Below, piece after piece: positions 1 to 8,747 of a stretch of DNA of 42,063 bases (position 1 is its first letter; the number at the start of each line of letters is the position of its first letter). This stretch comes from an uncultured Spartobacteria bacterium. Lineage in GTDB: Bacteria > Verrucomicrobiota > Verrucomicrobiia > Chthoniobacterales > UBA6821. Made by a program: the position numbers and the translations under genes. A model generated the notes under the pieces. It was not told the origin of the DNA and made no database searches. It was given only the letters and a program-made list of their open reading frames with translations. The stretch covers positions 1 through 42,063 of the forward strand of contig CAIPWR010000052.1 of assembly GCA_903868795.1 (NCBI GenBank), given 5' to 3'.

Positions 1-1
1 C

Positions 2-127
2 AGAACCTTCCAGCTTTTGAGTGTTCATCCGTTTGAGAAGGTGCCTATCCATGAACTACTTACAGAAGAAGACCTCAAATCTTATATGCCTCAAAAAAAT
101 AACCAATTGATGCTGTGGGACTTATAA
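2..127 (+). pseudogene. C-terminal tail of a probable transposase (cut by window edge)
   Basis: An open frame enters from the left edge and stops with TAA at 125-127, giving about 41 residues. The tail contains VHPFEKVPIHELL and ends NQLMLWDL. Endings of this type (FEK.P...L, then NQL..(F/W)..L) are what I associate with IS4-like transposases, but this is recognition from memory. Only the 3' end is visible, so whether the gene is intact cannot be judged. The next gene begins under 100 bp later and its frame is open almost back to this stop, which fits an insertion sequence that landed in or beside it. Confidence 0.4.
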
Positions 128-198
128 CCGGACGCTAGTGAATAGCAATATTAACTTCCGGCCTAAGTTTTTTAGCATTTCCATTTTTCGCCAATAGT

Positions 199-960
199 TT
201 GTTAGTAAAAAAACTAAGAGCTCAAGGATATCTTAGAGAGGAAGAATTAAAGCAAGATCGTGTTTCGCAGCAGGCAAATACGTCGGGAATCAACAGCTCA
301 CTGGGGATGAGTAATTCAAGCGATCAATCGAAATTGGGACATCCATTATCCACGGGAAATGATGGAAAAGTATCTCTGGTATTTGCCAAGCTGGATGATG
401 GGATTACATGGAAGAACGAATTTGACATTTTCAATGCCTCGACAGGGCAGTTGTTCAGCCAGGTACGCGAGGGTGAGGTCGGAGGACTCACTAAGGTGGC
501 GCGCATGGGTACTGCATCGGTAAACAGCAAATTTGACGTAATGTTCAAGTCTCCTGATGGCACAGCTCAGTTCAGATGCCGAAACAAAGGACTGACAGGA
601 TCAACCTGTGAAATTCTATCACCCGAAGGGGCTATCTTGGGAGAAGTGAAAACTGAGATGGGTTTTCAGATGAAAAGCACCCTGACGGAAACCGGAGGAG
701 GCAATATTTATCAAACTAAAGGAAACGGCGTCGGGAAGCTGTGTACCAAGCACGAAATTACGAAAAACGGACAGTCTATCGGTGAAGTGGCCTCGATCGA
801 CGAGTCGGAGGCACGCGTGATCCTGGGAATGAACTTCAGCACGATTTCTGGATCCAGAAAATACGACTACGCCTACCATGTCACTCTAGGAAGCTCTCAG
901 GAAAACCTGCCGCTGATTTTAGGGCGAGTCTATCACATCGGACACATGACTCAGGCTTGA
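199..960 (+). CDS. Hypothetical beta-rich protein, possibly LURP-one/scramblase-like fold, 5' end uncertain
   Basis: The reading frame gives 253 residues from a TTG at 199. It is open upstream to 142 with no better start, so the native N-terminus may have been lost to the adjacent transposase. Residues 1-55 are polar and helical, rich in Q, S and N. Residues 56-250 read as alternating short beta strands with turns such as SPDGTA (about 114-119) and SPEGAILGEV (about 140-149). This pattern resembles LURP-one/tubby-C/scramblase-like barrels, but no diagnostic residue proves it. No signal peptide is seen from the TTG start. The following gene begins a few bases after the stop, so the two are probably cotranscribed. 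Function unknown. Confidence 0.55.
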   Translation: MLVKKLRAQGYLREEELKQDRVSQQANTSGINSSLGMSNSSDQSKLGHPLSTGNDGKVSLVFAKLDDGITWKNEFDIFNASTGQLFSQVREGEVGGLTKVARMGTASVNSKFDVMFKSPDGTAQFRCRNKGLTGSTCEILSPEGAILGEVKTEMGFQMKSTLTETGGGNIYQTKGNGVGKLCTKHEITKNGQSIGEVASIDESEARVILGMNFSTISGSRKYDYAYHVTLGSSQENLPLILGRVYHIGHMTQA

Positions 961-967
961 AAAAGTG

Positions 968-1369
968 ATGCAAAATCTCTCCTCAATCATCATTGATGGA
1001 ATTTGGGATGAGATTTCCCAAGAAGGGTTAAAATATACAACCCCAGACGATGAACGGGGCTCTGATTTCACAGTTGAGAAGTCTGATGCCACATCAATCA
1101 GCATCCTAACCACGGGAGAAAGTTCGATCTCTATTCATCGGGACTCATTCATAGCCGCTGTCCGTTTTCTTCTCGAGGGAGGTCATGTGAGCCCCGAGAA
1201 GGCGTGTCGGATCGGAGCCAACAAACTCGATCCAGGTGAACTTGATAAGGCGTCACGAATCCATTCCGGAGGAACGATGGTCATTTTGTACATTGTGCCA
1301 ATACTCGCCGCTACGGGTATTATGGGAGTCAGCGGGGAACGACCGAACATAGTATGTCTTAACTGTTGA
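968..1369 (+). CDS. Hypothetical protein with helical, winged-helix-like C-terminus
   Basis: A 133-residue frame; I chose ATG 968 over the GTG directly before it. The start lies 7 bp after the upstream stop, which suggests translational coupling. The N-terminal half is acidic (DGIWDEIS, PDDERGSDF). It is followed by a helical stretch and a C-terminal block, SGGTMVILYIVPILAATG then GERPNIV. This resembles the terminal winged-helix turn seen in some restriction- or DNA-binding-type proteins, which is inference only. The hydrophobic run of about 17 residues near the end could also be a single membrane segment. I do not recognise the family. Confidence 0.45.
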   Translation: MQNLSSIIIDGIWDEISQEGLKYTTPDDERGSDFTVEKSDATSISILTTGESSISIHRDSFIAAVRFLLEGGHVSPEKACRIGANKLDPGELDKASRIHSGGTMVILYIVPILAATGIMGVSGERPNIVCLNC

Positions 1370-1380
1370 GATCGACGATT

Positions 1381-1473
1381 ATGTTCACCTACCAAGAGAC
1401 AATCGAGAATCGCCGCGAGAAAATTGAGTCATTTCTGACCGGAGATCATTTGGCTTTTGAAGGCCTTAATTAG
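1381..1473 (+). CDS. Very small ORF, possible remnant
   Basis: A 30-codon frame runs from ATG 1381 to TAG 1473, 11 bp after the preceding gene. The predicted peptide is charged and helical (ENRREKIESFL) and ends FEGLN. It could be a real small protein of the same cassette, the truncated start of a larger lost gene, or chance. No clear ribosome binding site is present. Confidence 0.25.
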   Translation: MFTYQETIENRREKIESFLTGDHLAFEGLN

Positions 1474-1543
1474 TATTTAATTTAAAATGAGTCAGTAATT
1501 TTGGGGAAAAATATGATAATAATAGAATCTAAAAAATAATGAT

Positions 1544-2221
1544 ATGAAAAAAAATAGAATTCATAAAAATTTATTGGCGCTAATCACACTGATTGCAATA
1601 ACCAATACAAAAGGACAATCTCTTGATTCAGCTCAGATAAATAATTCTGCAACCACTAGTAATAACATGTCTGCGCAGACTAATAATCAACCTGAGTTTA
1701 TATTTTCAGAAAAACCAGACCAGTCTTACAAATTGATTGGCCCTAAAGTAAAAGGGCTAAGCATTGGTATGAGGTTCCAAGATGCTATAGCAGTTATTAA
1801 AGAAAAAGTTAAAGGAAAAAAAGATTTATACGGAAAAGAAATATCAGTTGATGGTCCATTCAATGATGGGGAAAATGAAAATAAAGATTGGATGATCTGG
1901 TTCGGTGTTAAACCGAAAGGTGCTCATGTGGAACTATCTGGTGTGGCGCCAGGAACAATCCGAGCTGATGATAAAAATGCTGTTTGTTTTATAGCTCTTC
2001 CTGCAACCTTTTTTGATGTTCCACCGGAGTTATCAATTCGAGATTTTACAAAAAAATTTATGGACGCTTATGCAATCCCAGAATTTAATCCTTCGGATGA
2101 TGGAGAGAATTTTGAGTATACTGATTCTAGTGGAGTTCTTATTAGCATTAGTGGTCAAACAGGAGAAGTTCTACTTGTAAAAGTAAAATCAGAAAAACAA
2201 ATCAAAGCGTCCTTTGATTAA
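1544..2221 (+). CDS. AT-rich secreted hypothetical protein
   Basis: Encodes 225 residues. Residues 1-25 look like a signal peptide: basic MKKNRIHK, hydrophobic NLLALITLIAI, then a small polar region ending near KGQS. An N/S/T-rich linker follows to about residue 50, then a globular part starting near GPKVKGLSIGMRFQDAIAVIK, a motif often seen in small periplasmic or exported proteins. The gene and its upstream region are strikingly AT-rich compared with the rest of the window, with A-runs and many AAA, AAT and TTT codons, which points to recent acquisition. I do not recognise a family. The upstream region (1480-1543) is very AT-rich and probably holds its promoter. Confidence 0.65.
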   Translation: MKKNRIHKNLLALITLIAITNTKGQSLDSAQINNSATTSNNMSAQTNNQPEFIFSEKPDQSYKLIGPKVKGLSIGMRFQDAIAVIKEKVKGKKDLYGKEISVDGPFNDGENENKDWMIWFGVKPKGAHVELSGVAPGTIRADDKNAVCFIALPATFFDVPPELSIRDFTKKFMDAYAIPEFNPSDDGENFEYTDSSGVLISISGQTGEVLLVKVKSEKQIKASFD

Positions 2222-2327
2222 AACACAGATGATTTCATGATGACAATTGGAGCATTGAATTAAACTAAAGTAATCACTTAAAATTTTTTGGTGAGCGTTG
2301 CACTTATCCACGGTGTAGAATATTCCC

Positions 2328-2723
2328 ATGAAATCCAAACTGTGGTCATGGTTCCTTCTTCGCGGATTCATCGCACTCTTTACGACTGGGAGTGTTTTGG
2401 CCGGGGATGTGATTGCCGTGATGAAGAGTCCGACGGTGGTTTATCGCCTGAAGGCCAGCAACGGAGCCTTCTTGGGACAAATCAACCCTTCCGGGGGTGT
2501 CCAGTCAGTCGGATGTGACGGGGAGACCATCGCCGTACTTTCAAACTCCGGGACGATCTCCCGCTATAGTGCCGATACGGGAGCCTTTCTCGGTCAGATC
2601 CAGCCCTCCGGTCGCTGCACCGATGTCCAGGTGAGCGGCGGGGTGATCATCGCCCGATCTGCCCACACGGCATCCCGATACAACTGCAGAACGGGGGCAT
2701 TCCTTGGTCAAAGTCAGTTTTAA
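2328..2723 (+). CDS. Secreted small repeat protein with GAFLGQ repeats
   Basis: Encodes 131 residues. The signal peptide is residues 1-25 (basic KLW, hydrophobic FLLRGFIALF, cleavage near VLAG). The mature part is three imperfect units of about 39 residues, each ending in (S/R/D)xGAFLGQ; GAFLG is at residues 46-50, 85-89 and 123-127, the first two followed by I(N/Q)PSG. Each unit also carries a short beta-strand pair (for example IAVLSNSGTISRY), resembling single strands of beta-propeller blades. Three units are too few for a closed propeller, so the protein may be a degraded propeller or may oligomerise. An overlapping frame from 2288 is a shadow. Confidence 0.6.
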   Translation: MKSKLWSWFLLRGFIALFTTGSVLAGDVIAVMKSPTVVYRLKASNGAFLGQINPSGGVQSVGCDGETIAVLSNSGTISRYSADTGAFLGQIQPSGRCTDVQVSGGVIIARSAHTASRYNCRTGAFLGQSQF

Positions 2724-2799
2724 AGCTCTCAGAGAAGGCTTGGATGCTTTGCTCTTACGCCTTGCTCTGCATCTAAAATCCCTGCGCCTGCGATTGTAC

Positions 2800-2814
2800 T
2801 CGCTTGCTCCCGCT
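2800..2814 (-). repeat. REP-like intergenic element, copy 1
   Basis: On the minus strand this reads AGCGGGAGCAAGCGA. The same 15-mer with one change is at 40605-40619 on the plus strand. Both lie in intergenic DNA beside GC-rich hairpin-forming sequence, so they look like copies of a dispersed repeat. The 174 bp between 2724 and 2897 otherwise hold no gene I can support. Confidence 0.35.
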
Positions 2815-2875
2815 AGGCTCGCCAGTTAGGTACGTCTTTCCCCAAGGCTTGCCTCAACGGGAGCCTCATTAGCTC

Positions 2876-2905
2876 AAAATTAAAAATCAGATCTTCTTCA
2901 GATCT
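2876..2905 (-). terminator. Possible alaS terminator
   Basis: On the minus strand AGATCT-GAAGA-AGATCT spans the alaS stop codon and is followed by a T-rich run (the A-rich stretch 2876-2888 on the plus strand). A six-pair stem plus T-tract could act as an intrinsic terminator, though the stem is weak. Confidence 0.35.
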
Positions 2906-5609
2906 TTTCGGCGGCGATCAGTTCCTTGGCTTTAGCCAAAGCGGACTGAAGGCCTGAGGCATCGCGGCCACCGCCACGGGCGATGTCGTGCTTCCCTCCC
3001 CCTTTTCCTCCCACGAGCGGGGCTACGGCGCCGATGAGTTTTCCGGCGGGGAGGTTGGCTTGGTGTGCCTTGCCTGTCGCGGCAACGAGTGAGACGGCGC
3101 CTTCAGAGACTGCTGCCAGGAAGATCACTCCTTCAAAGGATGCCTTGAGCGCATCGGCGACGAACTGGAGTTCGTTGCCATCGGCTCCGGGGATTTCCTC
3201 GACGATCGAGGAAATCGGGCCGACCGAGGCCTTTGCAAGCAGTTCCTTGGCGAGTCCTGCGGCTGCTTTCTGGCGCAGGGCTTCGAGTTCTTTCTCGAGC
3301 TCCTTCTGACGTACGAGGGTGGCTTCGAGTTTCTTCTCCACCTCGGCAAGGGGTGCGCCGAGGCGGGAAGCCACGCCCTGCAGACGCTCGGCATCGCTTT
3401 GCGCCGCGGTGCGGGCCTCGTGGCCGGCGACTGCCTCGATGCGGCGTACTCCGGCGGCAACTGCCGCCTCGCTGACAATCCGGAAAAGACCGATCTCTCC
3501 GGTCCCCCGGACATGGGTGCCGCCGCAGAGTTCCATCGAGTAGCCGTCGAGTGATCCGGGCTTCCCGCCAATCTGCACGACTCGTACCGTGTCGCCGTAT
3601 TTATCACCAAAGAATTGAAGGATGCCGGGGCGTCCTTTGACATCTGCGAAAGGCATCTCCTGCCAGCTTACGGAAGCGTTTTCGAGGACGCGCTCGTTGA
3701 CCAGCTTCTCGACGGTCGAGACCTGTTCGGGAGTCATGGCTCCGCTGGAGAAGTCAAAGGTGAGCTTGTCGGGTCCTACGAAGGAGCCTTTCTGGGAAAC
3801 TGTCTCGCCGAGTGTCTCACGCAGCGCCCAGTGCAGGAGGTGGGTGACGGTGTGGTGTCGCTGGATAGCGGCACGACGAGGATGCTCAATCGAGAGAATG
3901 ATGCTTGCTCCCGGCAGGGGTGGCGCTTCCCCATCTGTTAGTTCGATGAAATGGAGCCATGTGGGGCCGTTTTTCTGCGTGTCGCTGATCCTCCACAAGG
4001 AGCCGCCAGTTGTGAGTGATCCGGTATCGCCGAGTTGACCTCCCATTTCGGCATAGCAGACGGAGCGATCCAGAATGACTGCTGTTCTGTCCTTGATACG
4101 GACGACCTCCAAAACCTTTGCCTCGGTTTCCGCCGCATCGAATCCTGCGAAGATCGTCGGAGTCGTGGTCTCGAGCAAGGAGACACTGATGATTTCCTTT
4201 TTCTGCGCCGCGCGTGCACGCACGCGCTGCTGCTCCATCAGAACCTCGAAGCCAGGTTGATCAACCGCAAGCCCACGCTCGCGGGCAAGGAGTTCCGTAA
4301 GGTCGAGGGGGAATCCCTGCTCATCGTAAAGGCGGAAGGCTACCTCGCCGGAGATTCCCCCCCCTTTTGCGGACTCGGTCTCGAAGAGGGCGAGGCCTTT
4401 GTCGAGAGTCTTGTGGAAGGCTTCTTCCTCGCGCTTCAGGGTCTCGGTGATCAGATCCTGTTTCGAGCGTGCTTCGGGGAATGCATCTCCCATGACTGCG
4501 GAAAGGACGGCAGTGAGTTTGTGGAGGAAGGGGGCATTAAATCCGAGCGTGCGGCCGTAGCGGACGGCGCGGCGCAGGATTCGGCGGAGGACATAGTGGC
4601 GTTCCGCATTGCCCGGTTGGATGCCGTCGGCAATCGCGAAGCCCAGTGTGCGCAGGTGATCGGCGATGACGCGAAACGCGATGTCATCCTTTTCCTGATC
4701 CGTTACGGGGACCACGGCACCGTCGCCCGAAGGTTGAGGAAGGGTTGATCCATACTTCCGGTCGCAGAGGGCGCCGATCGCCTCGAAGATTGGGCGGAAA
4801 AGATCGGTCTCGTAATTGGAGATCACGACATTGCTGAATTCCGTGAATCCCTTCGTGCATTGGATCACCGAGCAGACTCGCTCAAAGCCCATGCCGGTAT
4901 CGACATGGCATGCAGGGAGAGGAATGAAGCTTCCGTCCGGATTCGCGTTGAACTGGATGAAAACAAGGTTCCAGATCTCGATACACTCCGCGCTTCCCTT
5001 GTTGACGAGGGCTCCCTTGGTGTCACCGGCAGGTGTCAGGTCGATGTGGAGCTCGGAGCACGGGCCGCACGGGCCCGTCTCACCCATCATCCAGAAGTTA
5101 TCCTTCCGGTTCCCCGGGACGACATGGATGGCGGGATCAAGACCCCTGGAGCGGAAGAGTTCCGACCAGAGGGCGTGTGCTTCGTCATCGAAGGATGCGG
5201 GGTCGCCCACCGCCGGACTGTAAACCGTGGCGTAAAGACGCTCGGCGGGAAACTTCCAGCGCTCGACAAGCAGCTCCCAGGCCCAGCTGATTGCCTCCTT
5301 CTTGAAATAATCACCGAAGGACCAGTTCCCCAACATCTCGAAGAAAGTGTGGTGATAGGTGTCGAGTCCGACATCCTCGAGGTCGTTGTGCTTTCCTCCC
5401 GCGCGAATGCATTTCTGAGTGTCTGCGGCACGCGCTGGGGAATAGGGGCAGGGGGTTGTGCCTAGGAAGATCGGGACGAACTGATTCATTCCGGCATTCG
5501 TGAAGAGAAGATTCGGAGAATCGGGCAGCAGACTCGAGGAAGGGACGATGGTGTGCTCCTTGCTGCGGAAAAACTCGAGGAAGGAACGGCGGATCTCGGT
5601 GGAGGTCAT
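2898..5609 (-). CDS. alaS: Alanyl-tRNA synthetase
   Basis: Cytoplasmic enzyme that charges tRNA-Ala with alanine and edits mischarged Ser/Gly. The 903 residues are close to the usual 870-880. Class II catalytic core about 1-250: the N-terminus (residues 1-50) matches the family start, with a GMNQFVPIFLG block at 40-50 and the GETGPCGPCSE loop near 176-186. The editing domain has the zinc motif HTVTH at 586-590 and CGGTH at 695-699, plus EMGGQLGD near 521-528. The C-terminal coiled-coil and C-Ala region follow (helical, E/K/A-rich, about 740-800; glycine-rich GGKGGGKHD near the end). All key residues seem present. Start ATG 5609 has no Shine-Dalgarno. It stands alone, downstream of but separate from the ABC cluster. 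Confidence 0.98.
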   Translation of the reverse strand: MTSTEIRRSFLEFFRSKEHTIVPSSSLLPDSPNLLFTNAGMNQFVPIFLGTTPCPYSPARAADTQKCIRAGGKHNDLEDVGLDTYHHTFFEMLGNWSFGDYFKKEAISWAWELLVERWKFPAERLYATVYSPAVGDPASFDDEAHALWSELFRSRGLDPAIHVVPGNRKDNFWMMGETGPCGPCSELHIDLTPAGDTKGALVNKGSAECIEIWNLVFIQFNANPDGSFIPLPACHVDTGMGFERVCSVIQCTKGFTEFSNVVISNYETDLFRPIFEAIGALCDRKYGSTLPQPSGDGAVVPVTDQEKDDIAFRVIADHLRTLGFAIADGIQPGNAERHYVLRRILRRAVRYGRTLGFNAPFLHKLTAVLSAVMGDAFPEARSKQDLITETLKREEEAFHKTLDKGLALFETESAKGGGISGEVAFRLYDEQGFPLDLTELLARERGLAVDQPGFEVLMEQQRVRARAAQKKEIISVSLLETTTPTIFAGFDAAETEAKVLEVVRIKDRTAVILDRSVCYAEMGGQLGDTGSLTTGGSLWRISDTQKNGPTWLHFIELTDGEAPPLPGASIILSIEHPRRAAIQRHHTVTHLLHWALRETLGETVSQKGSFVGPDKLTFDFSSGAMTPEQVSTVEKLVNERVLENASVSWQEMPFADVKGRPGILQFFGDKYGDTVRVVQIGGKPGSLDGYSMELCGGTHVRGTGEIGLFRIVSEAAVAAGVRRIEAVAGHEARTAAQSDAERLQGVASRLGAPLAEVEKKLEATLVRQKELEKELEALRQKAAAGLAKELLAKASVGPISSIVEEIPGADGNELQFVADALKASFEGVIFLAAVSEGAVSLVAATGKAHQANLPAGKLIGAVAPLVGGKGGGKHDIARGGGRDASGLQSALAKAKELIAAEKI

Positions 5610-5696
5610 GGGAAAAAATGGATGAATGAATTAAGAATCAAGAATGATGAAGGAATCCGATGGATCGCGTGGGTAGGTAATCAGAAACAGAGTGAT

Positions 5697-5744
5697 CCTT
5701 TCAACGCTGCAACTTTTCAACTTTTTAACGATTTAACACTTCAC
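5697..5744. repeat. Degenerate 8-bp tandem repeat
   Basis: Six consecutive 8-bp units on the plus strand: CCTTTCAA, CGCTGCAA, CTTTTCAA, CTTTTTAA, CGATTTAA, CACTTCAC. On the minus strand the consensus is TTRAAARG. The array overlaps the last codons and stop of the DUF4340 gene, which ends at 5725. A two-unit version of the same motif lies at 30827-30842. Confidence 0.5.
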
Positions 5745-7140
5745 TTGCAGCCTCTGGCCCCTTCGTCAACTCTGCGGCGCTCTCCGGTAGGATCATGAGA
5801 TCGGAGGAGGTTCCCTCGCGGAAGGCGACGATACCATCTCGAGGTGTCCCGAAGGCGTATTCTGCCAGCACCAAATCGCCGGCAGCCTCCTCCGCGGTGT
5901 TCTCCGAAAGATGGGCGATGAACCGGAGGCGTGTCGGATGATTCAATCCGGTGCTTTCCAGCCTCTGGGGAGTTGCCGGCTCAAAACTGCTGGCGGTCAA
6001 TGATTGGAGTTTTTCAAACCATGTTTCAATTGCTGCCCTGGTGAGCGTGCCTGCTCCGCCTCCGGTAATTTCCCAATCATCGCTACCTTTCTTTCTCGTC
6101 ATGACGAGGGGAGCTGTCTCTGTTCCTGATTGATCGTTGCGACGAATCTCAATCGTGTCGATGGCGTCGAGGTGAAGCGGTTTGGGCTGTCTCGACCGTA
6201 GGGTCGACGGAGTGACTTCAAGGCTTGCATCCAACCCCTGCACAACGCAGATTCCGGGCCGATCGCTGCAGCGTACATAATGGCTCTGCGAGGAACCAGG
6301 AACCGTTGATCCGATGGAGATCGTAACCGATGAATTGCCTGCCGATTCGCTTGCAGAGATCACGGCAACCGGCGCATCCAATCCACACGCGCTCGGATCG
6401 GTTCCTCCGGGCATCCAGTGATCCACCTTGGAGGAGAAGAGACCTGCCGCCCAGGAGACGATGGCCTTATCATTCCCCTGCGCCCTCATTGGGCTCGTGA
6501 GATTCCAACCCGCCTCTGCTTTTTTGAGAGAGAGACGCTGGAGAGATGAACCTTTTGTAAGGGTGATTTCCTCCAGGCGCTCTGGATCGAGCGATGTCAG
6601 GCGGCGATCCCGGAACTCCTCCGCGTGCAGGAATGCAGTCGACACCACTTCCGAGGGAATCAGACAAACCGTTTTTTCGCCCTCCAACCGGGCGTAGATC
6701 TGCCCTTTGGCTGGGCCCTCGATGCCGAACGCAATGGTCTTGCCTGCTCCACTCCCTGTTTCGAGAAATGTCAGAGAGCGCTTCGGCGTCTTAAGATCCA
6801 ACGATTCCAGACTCACAGACCCCTTGAGATCGGAGGGATTGAGGATATCGAGCGGAGTGACATTTGCGGCCTGATCGAGCAATGCATGAACCAGCCGATC
6901 ATCCACTCGGTCATGATCTGATCCGGTGAGAGATCCTGATCCGATCCTCCAGATTCCGTTGGTCTTGTTCAGTAGAGTTTCTCCACCACCCTCCCGGATC
7001 GTGATCATCGTGACCTCCGAGGGATGGATGGCAAGGAGTGGCTCCGTCGCGGAGCGGGTGCGAGAGTGTCCCGAGGAAAACAGGATGAGCAGCGCGGCGA
7101 GCGCCAGTGCCAGCAGTGCGAGCGTTCCTTTCCAGCTCAC
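5725..7140 (-). CDS. DUF4340-family membrane-anchored protein of the gliding-type ABC cluster
   Basis: Encodes 471 residues. One N-terminal transmembrane helix (LALLALALAALLILF, about 7-21) is followed by a large extracytoplasmic beta-rich part. The early block starting near VTMITIREGGGE and ending WRIGSG, and repeats of that pattern later, are typical of DUF4340 proteins, which in many bacteria directly follow GldG-like genes. The start overlaps the stop of the upstream gldG-like gene by 4 bp (ATGA), so it is the last gene of that operon. The molecular role of DUF4340 is not established; a partner of the ABC complex in the periplasm is inferred. The stop codon lies inside an 8-bp tandem repeat. 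Confidence 0.8.
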   Translation of the reverse strand: MSWKGTLALLALALAALLILFSSGHSRTRSATEPLLAIHPSEVTMITIREGGGETLLNKTNGIWRIGSGSLTGSDHDRVDDRLVHALLDQAANVTPLDILNPSDLKGSVSLESLDLKTPKRSLTFLETGSGAGKTIAFGIEGPAKGQIYARLEGEKTVCLIPSEVVSTAFLHAEEFRDRRLTSLDPERLEEITLTKGSSLQRLSLKKAEAGWNLTSPMRAQGNDKAIVSWAAGLFSSKVDHWMPGGTDPSACGLDAPVAVISASESAGNSSVTISIGSTVPGSSQSHYVRCSDRPGICVVQGLDASLEVTPSTLRSRQPKPLHLDAIDTIEIRRNDQSGTETAPLVMTRKKGSDDWEITGGGAGTLTRAAIETWFEKLQSLTASSFEPATPQRLESTGLNHPTRLRFIAHLSENTAEEAAGDLVLAEYAFGTPRDGIVAFREGTSSDLMILPESAAELTKGPEAASEVLNR

Positions 7141-8720
7141 GAGCGCCTCCTCCAGAGGACGATGATTCCGAGGAGTGCCGCTGTCAGGGGAATGACCAAC
7201 ATGGTCCAGAGAGCCAGGAAGCGGAGTTGCTGGTCATCGAGATTCAGCGTGAAGAACTCCTTGGTCTTGGGGGTGGTTCCGGTGAGGTGGGTACGGTCGA
7301 TAAGTGTGTTCACCGCACTGGATAAGAAATCGAGTCCGGTTTCCGCAAGATACTTGTCCTTGAGAAACTCGCAGTTCCCGACGACGACCATGCGCGAGGC
7401 CCCGAGTGCTAATCGGTCGTCATGCACGCCTCCGAGATCGGTGATGGCCGCAATGATGACGGGGAAGAAGGCATCCCTGACGGGGTCGAAGGTGATCCCC
7501 TTGCCATCGGCATTCGCATAATTGGAGCACCCTCGGAATCCATGGATGCCACGAATGAGGGGTCTGGTGGTCCCTTGGGATGTGCCCTGAATGCCTGAGG
7601 CAACAGCAGTGTTCGTGCCTGCGTTGTTGGTTGCAGCGGTGGGAGAAGATGGAGATGAGGGGGGGAGCAACTTGTCCCGCTGGTCGTTGATCGCAAGGGA
7701 ACGAGTGTTTCCTGCCATGAGAATATTCAGACCGACGAGACGCGAGGTGATCTCGGAGCCTGCAAAGAATTCACCGGTGACATCGCGCAGAATTCCCATC
7801 GCCCCTCCGAGGTTCACGAGGCGGAGCACACGGTCGTTGCGGGGAATGATGTTGCCCGATTGGGCCACAAAGTTATCGAGCGCAGGCGTTTCGCCAGTCG
7901 GATCCAGCAGGATCATCAGGTGCCCCCCGGTTTTCCAATACGATTCCAAAGATGCGATTTCGTCCTGCGAGGGATCGAAATGAGCGCCGTCGATGACGAC
8001 CAAGGCCGCATCCTTGGGCACTGTGGCAGACGCGGCAAGATTGAGCGGAGCAACCGTGATGTTCTGCCGCTTCAGGTTCTGACCCACCAACTGCAGCGGT
8101 GGAATTCCCGGCAGTCCCTCGCCGTGGCCCTGCAGGAAGTAAGTCTTCTTGTTGGAGGAGGGTTCGATCAGGGCAATGAGCGCCGAAGTCAGGACCTGCT
8201 CTCCACGGAAGGCCACCAGGCGGGGACGGTCTCCATACTGGGTAGGGGCCGTGTCGTATTCCCCCATTTCCGGCGCGGGAATGATGGTGGAGCGCCCGTT
8301 GTATTCCACAATGACAACATTCTCTCCCCCCGAGAACTTGTAGCGTGCCTGGAGTTCGTGCGCGCGTGCGGGATCTCTCAGCGGGTCGAGGCGTTCTACA
8401 GTCAGGTCACGGTAATGATGCGCGTAGAATTGGAACTCCCGCAGAAGCGCCATGATGTCTCCATAGAGTTCGGTGCCTGGAGAGAGGGAACTGGGTGAGA
8501 AATAGACAATGACCCTTACCGGCGACTGGAGGAACCACATCATCTCCTTGGACTGGCTGGAGAGCTCGTATTTGTGGGATCTGCTGAAATCGTAACGCCG
8601 ATAATGGCTGAGAGACCATCCGACGAGGCAGCCAGCCACGATGAGCGCCGCCACGATCTGCAGTGCCACCCGCAAGCCGACGCTGCGAAGGTGGACTGGT
8701 TTGTTGTCTCGGAGTGCCAT
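7137..8720 (-). CDS. GldG-like ABC-type auxiliary protein
   Basis: Encodes 527 residues. A transmembrane helix is near 16-38 (LRVALQIVAALIVAGCLVGW) and a second at the C-terminus (about 500-522, followed by WRRRS). The central region is an extracytoplasmic domain of the GldG/DUF4350-like type: SPVRVIVYFSP near 50, YFLQGHGEG near 195, and a Rossmann-like LVVIDGAHFDPS segment. Family knowledge: in Bacteroidota GldA, GldF and GldG form an ABC complex needed for gliding; homologues in non-gliding bacteria have unknown substrates. A proline/serine/threonine-rich insert lies about two thirds along (SSPSSPTAATNN). It is 27 bp downstream of the permease and overlaps the DUF4340 gene. Confidence 0.82.
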   Translation of the reverse strand: MALRDNKPVHLRSVGLRVALQIVAALIVAGCLVGWSLSHYRRYDFSRSHKYELSSQSKEMMWFLQSPVRVIVYFSPSSLSPGTELYGDIMALLREFQFYAHHYRDLTVERLDPLRDPARAHELQARYKFSGGENVVIVEYNGRSTIIPAPEMGEYDTAPTQYGDRPRLVAFRGEQVLTSALIALIEPSSNKKTYFLQGHGEGLPGIPPLQLVGQNLKRQNITVAPLNLAASATVPKDAALVVIDGAHFDPSQDEIASLESYWKTGGHLMILLDPTGETPALDNFVAQSGNIIPRNDRVLRLVNLGGAMGILRDVTGEFFAGSEITSRLVGLNILMAGNTRSLAINDQRDKLLPPSSPSSPTAATNNAGTNTAVASGIQGTSQGTTRPLIRGIHGFRGCSNYANADGKGITFDPVRDAFFPVIIAAITDLGGVHDDRLALGASRMVVVGNCEFLKDKYLAETGLDFLSSAVNTLIDRTHLTGTTPKTKEFFTLNLDDQQLRFLALWTMLVIPLTAALLGIIVLWRRRS

Positions 8721-8747
8721 GATAGCGAGGCGTGAAGTTATTGAGGA

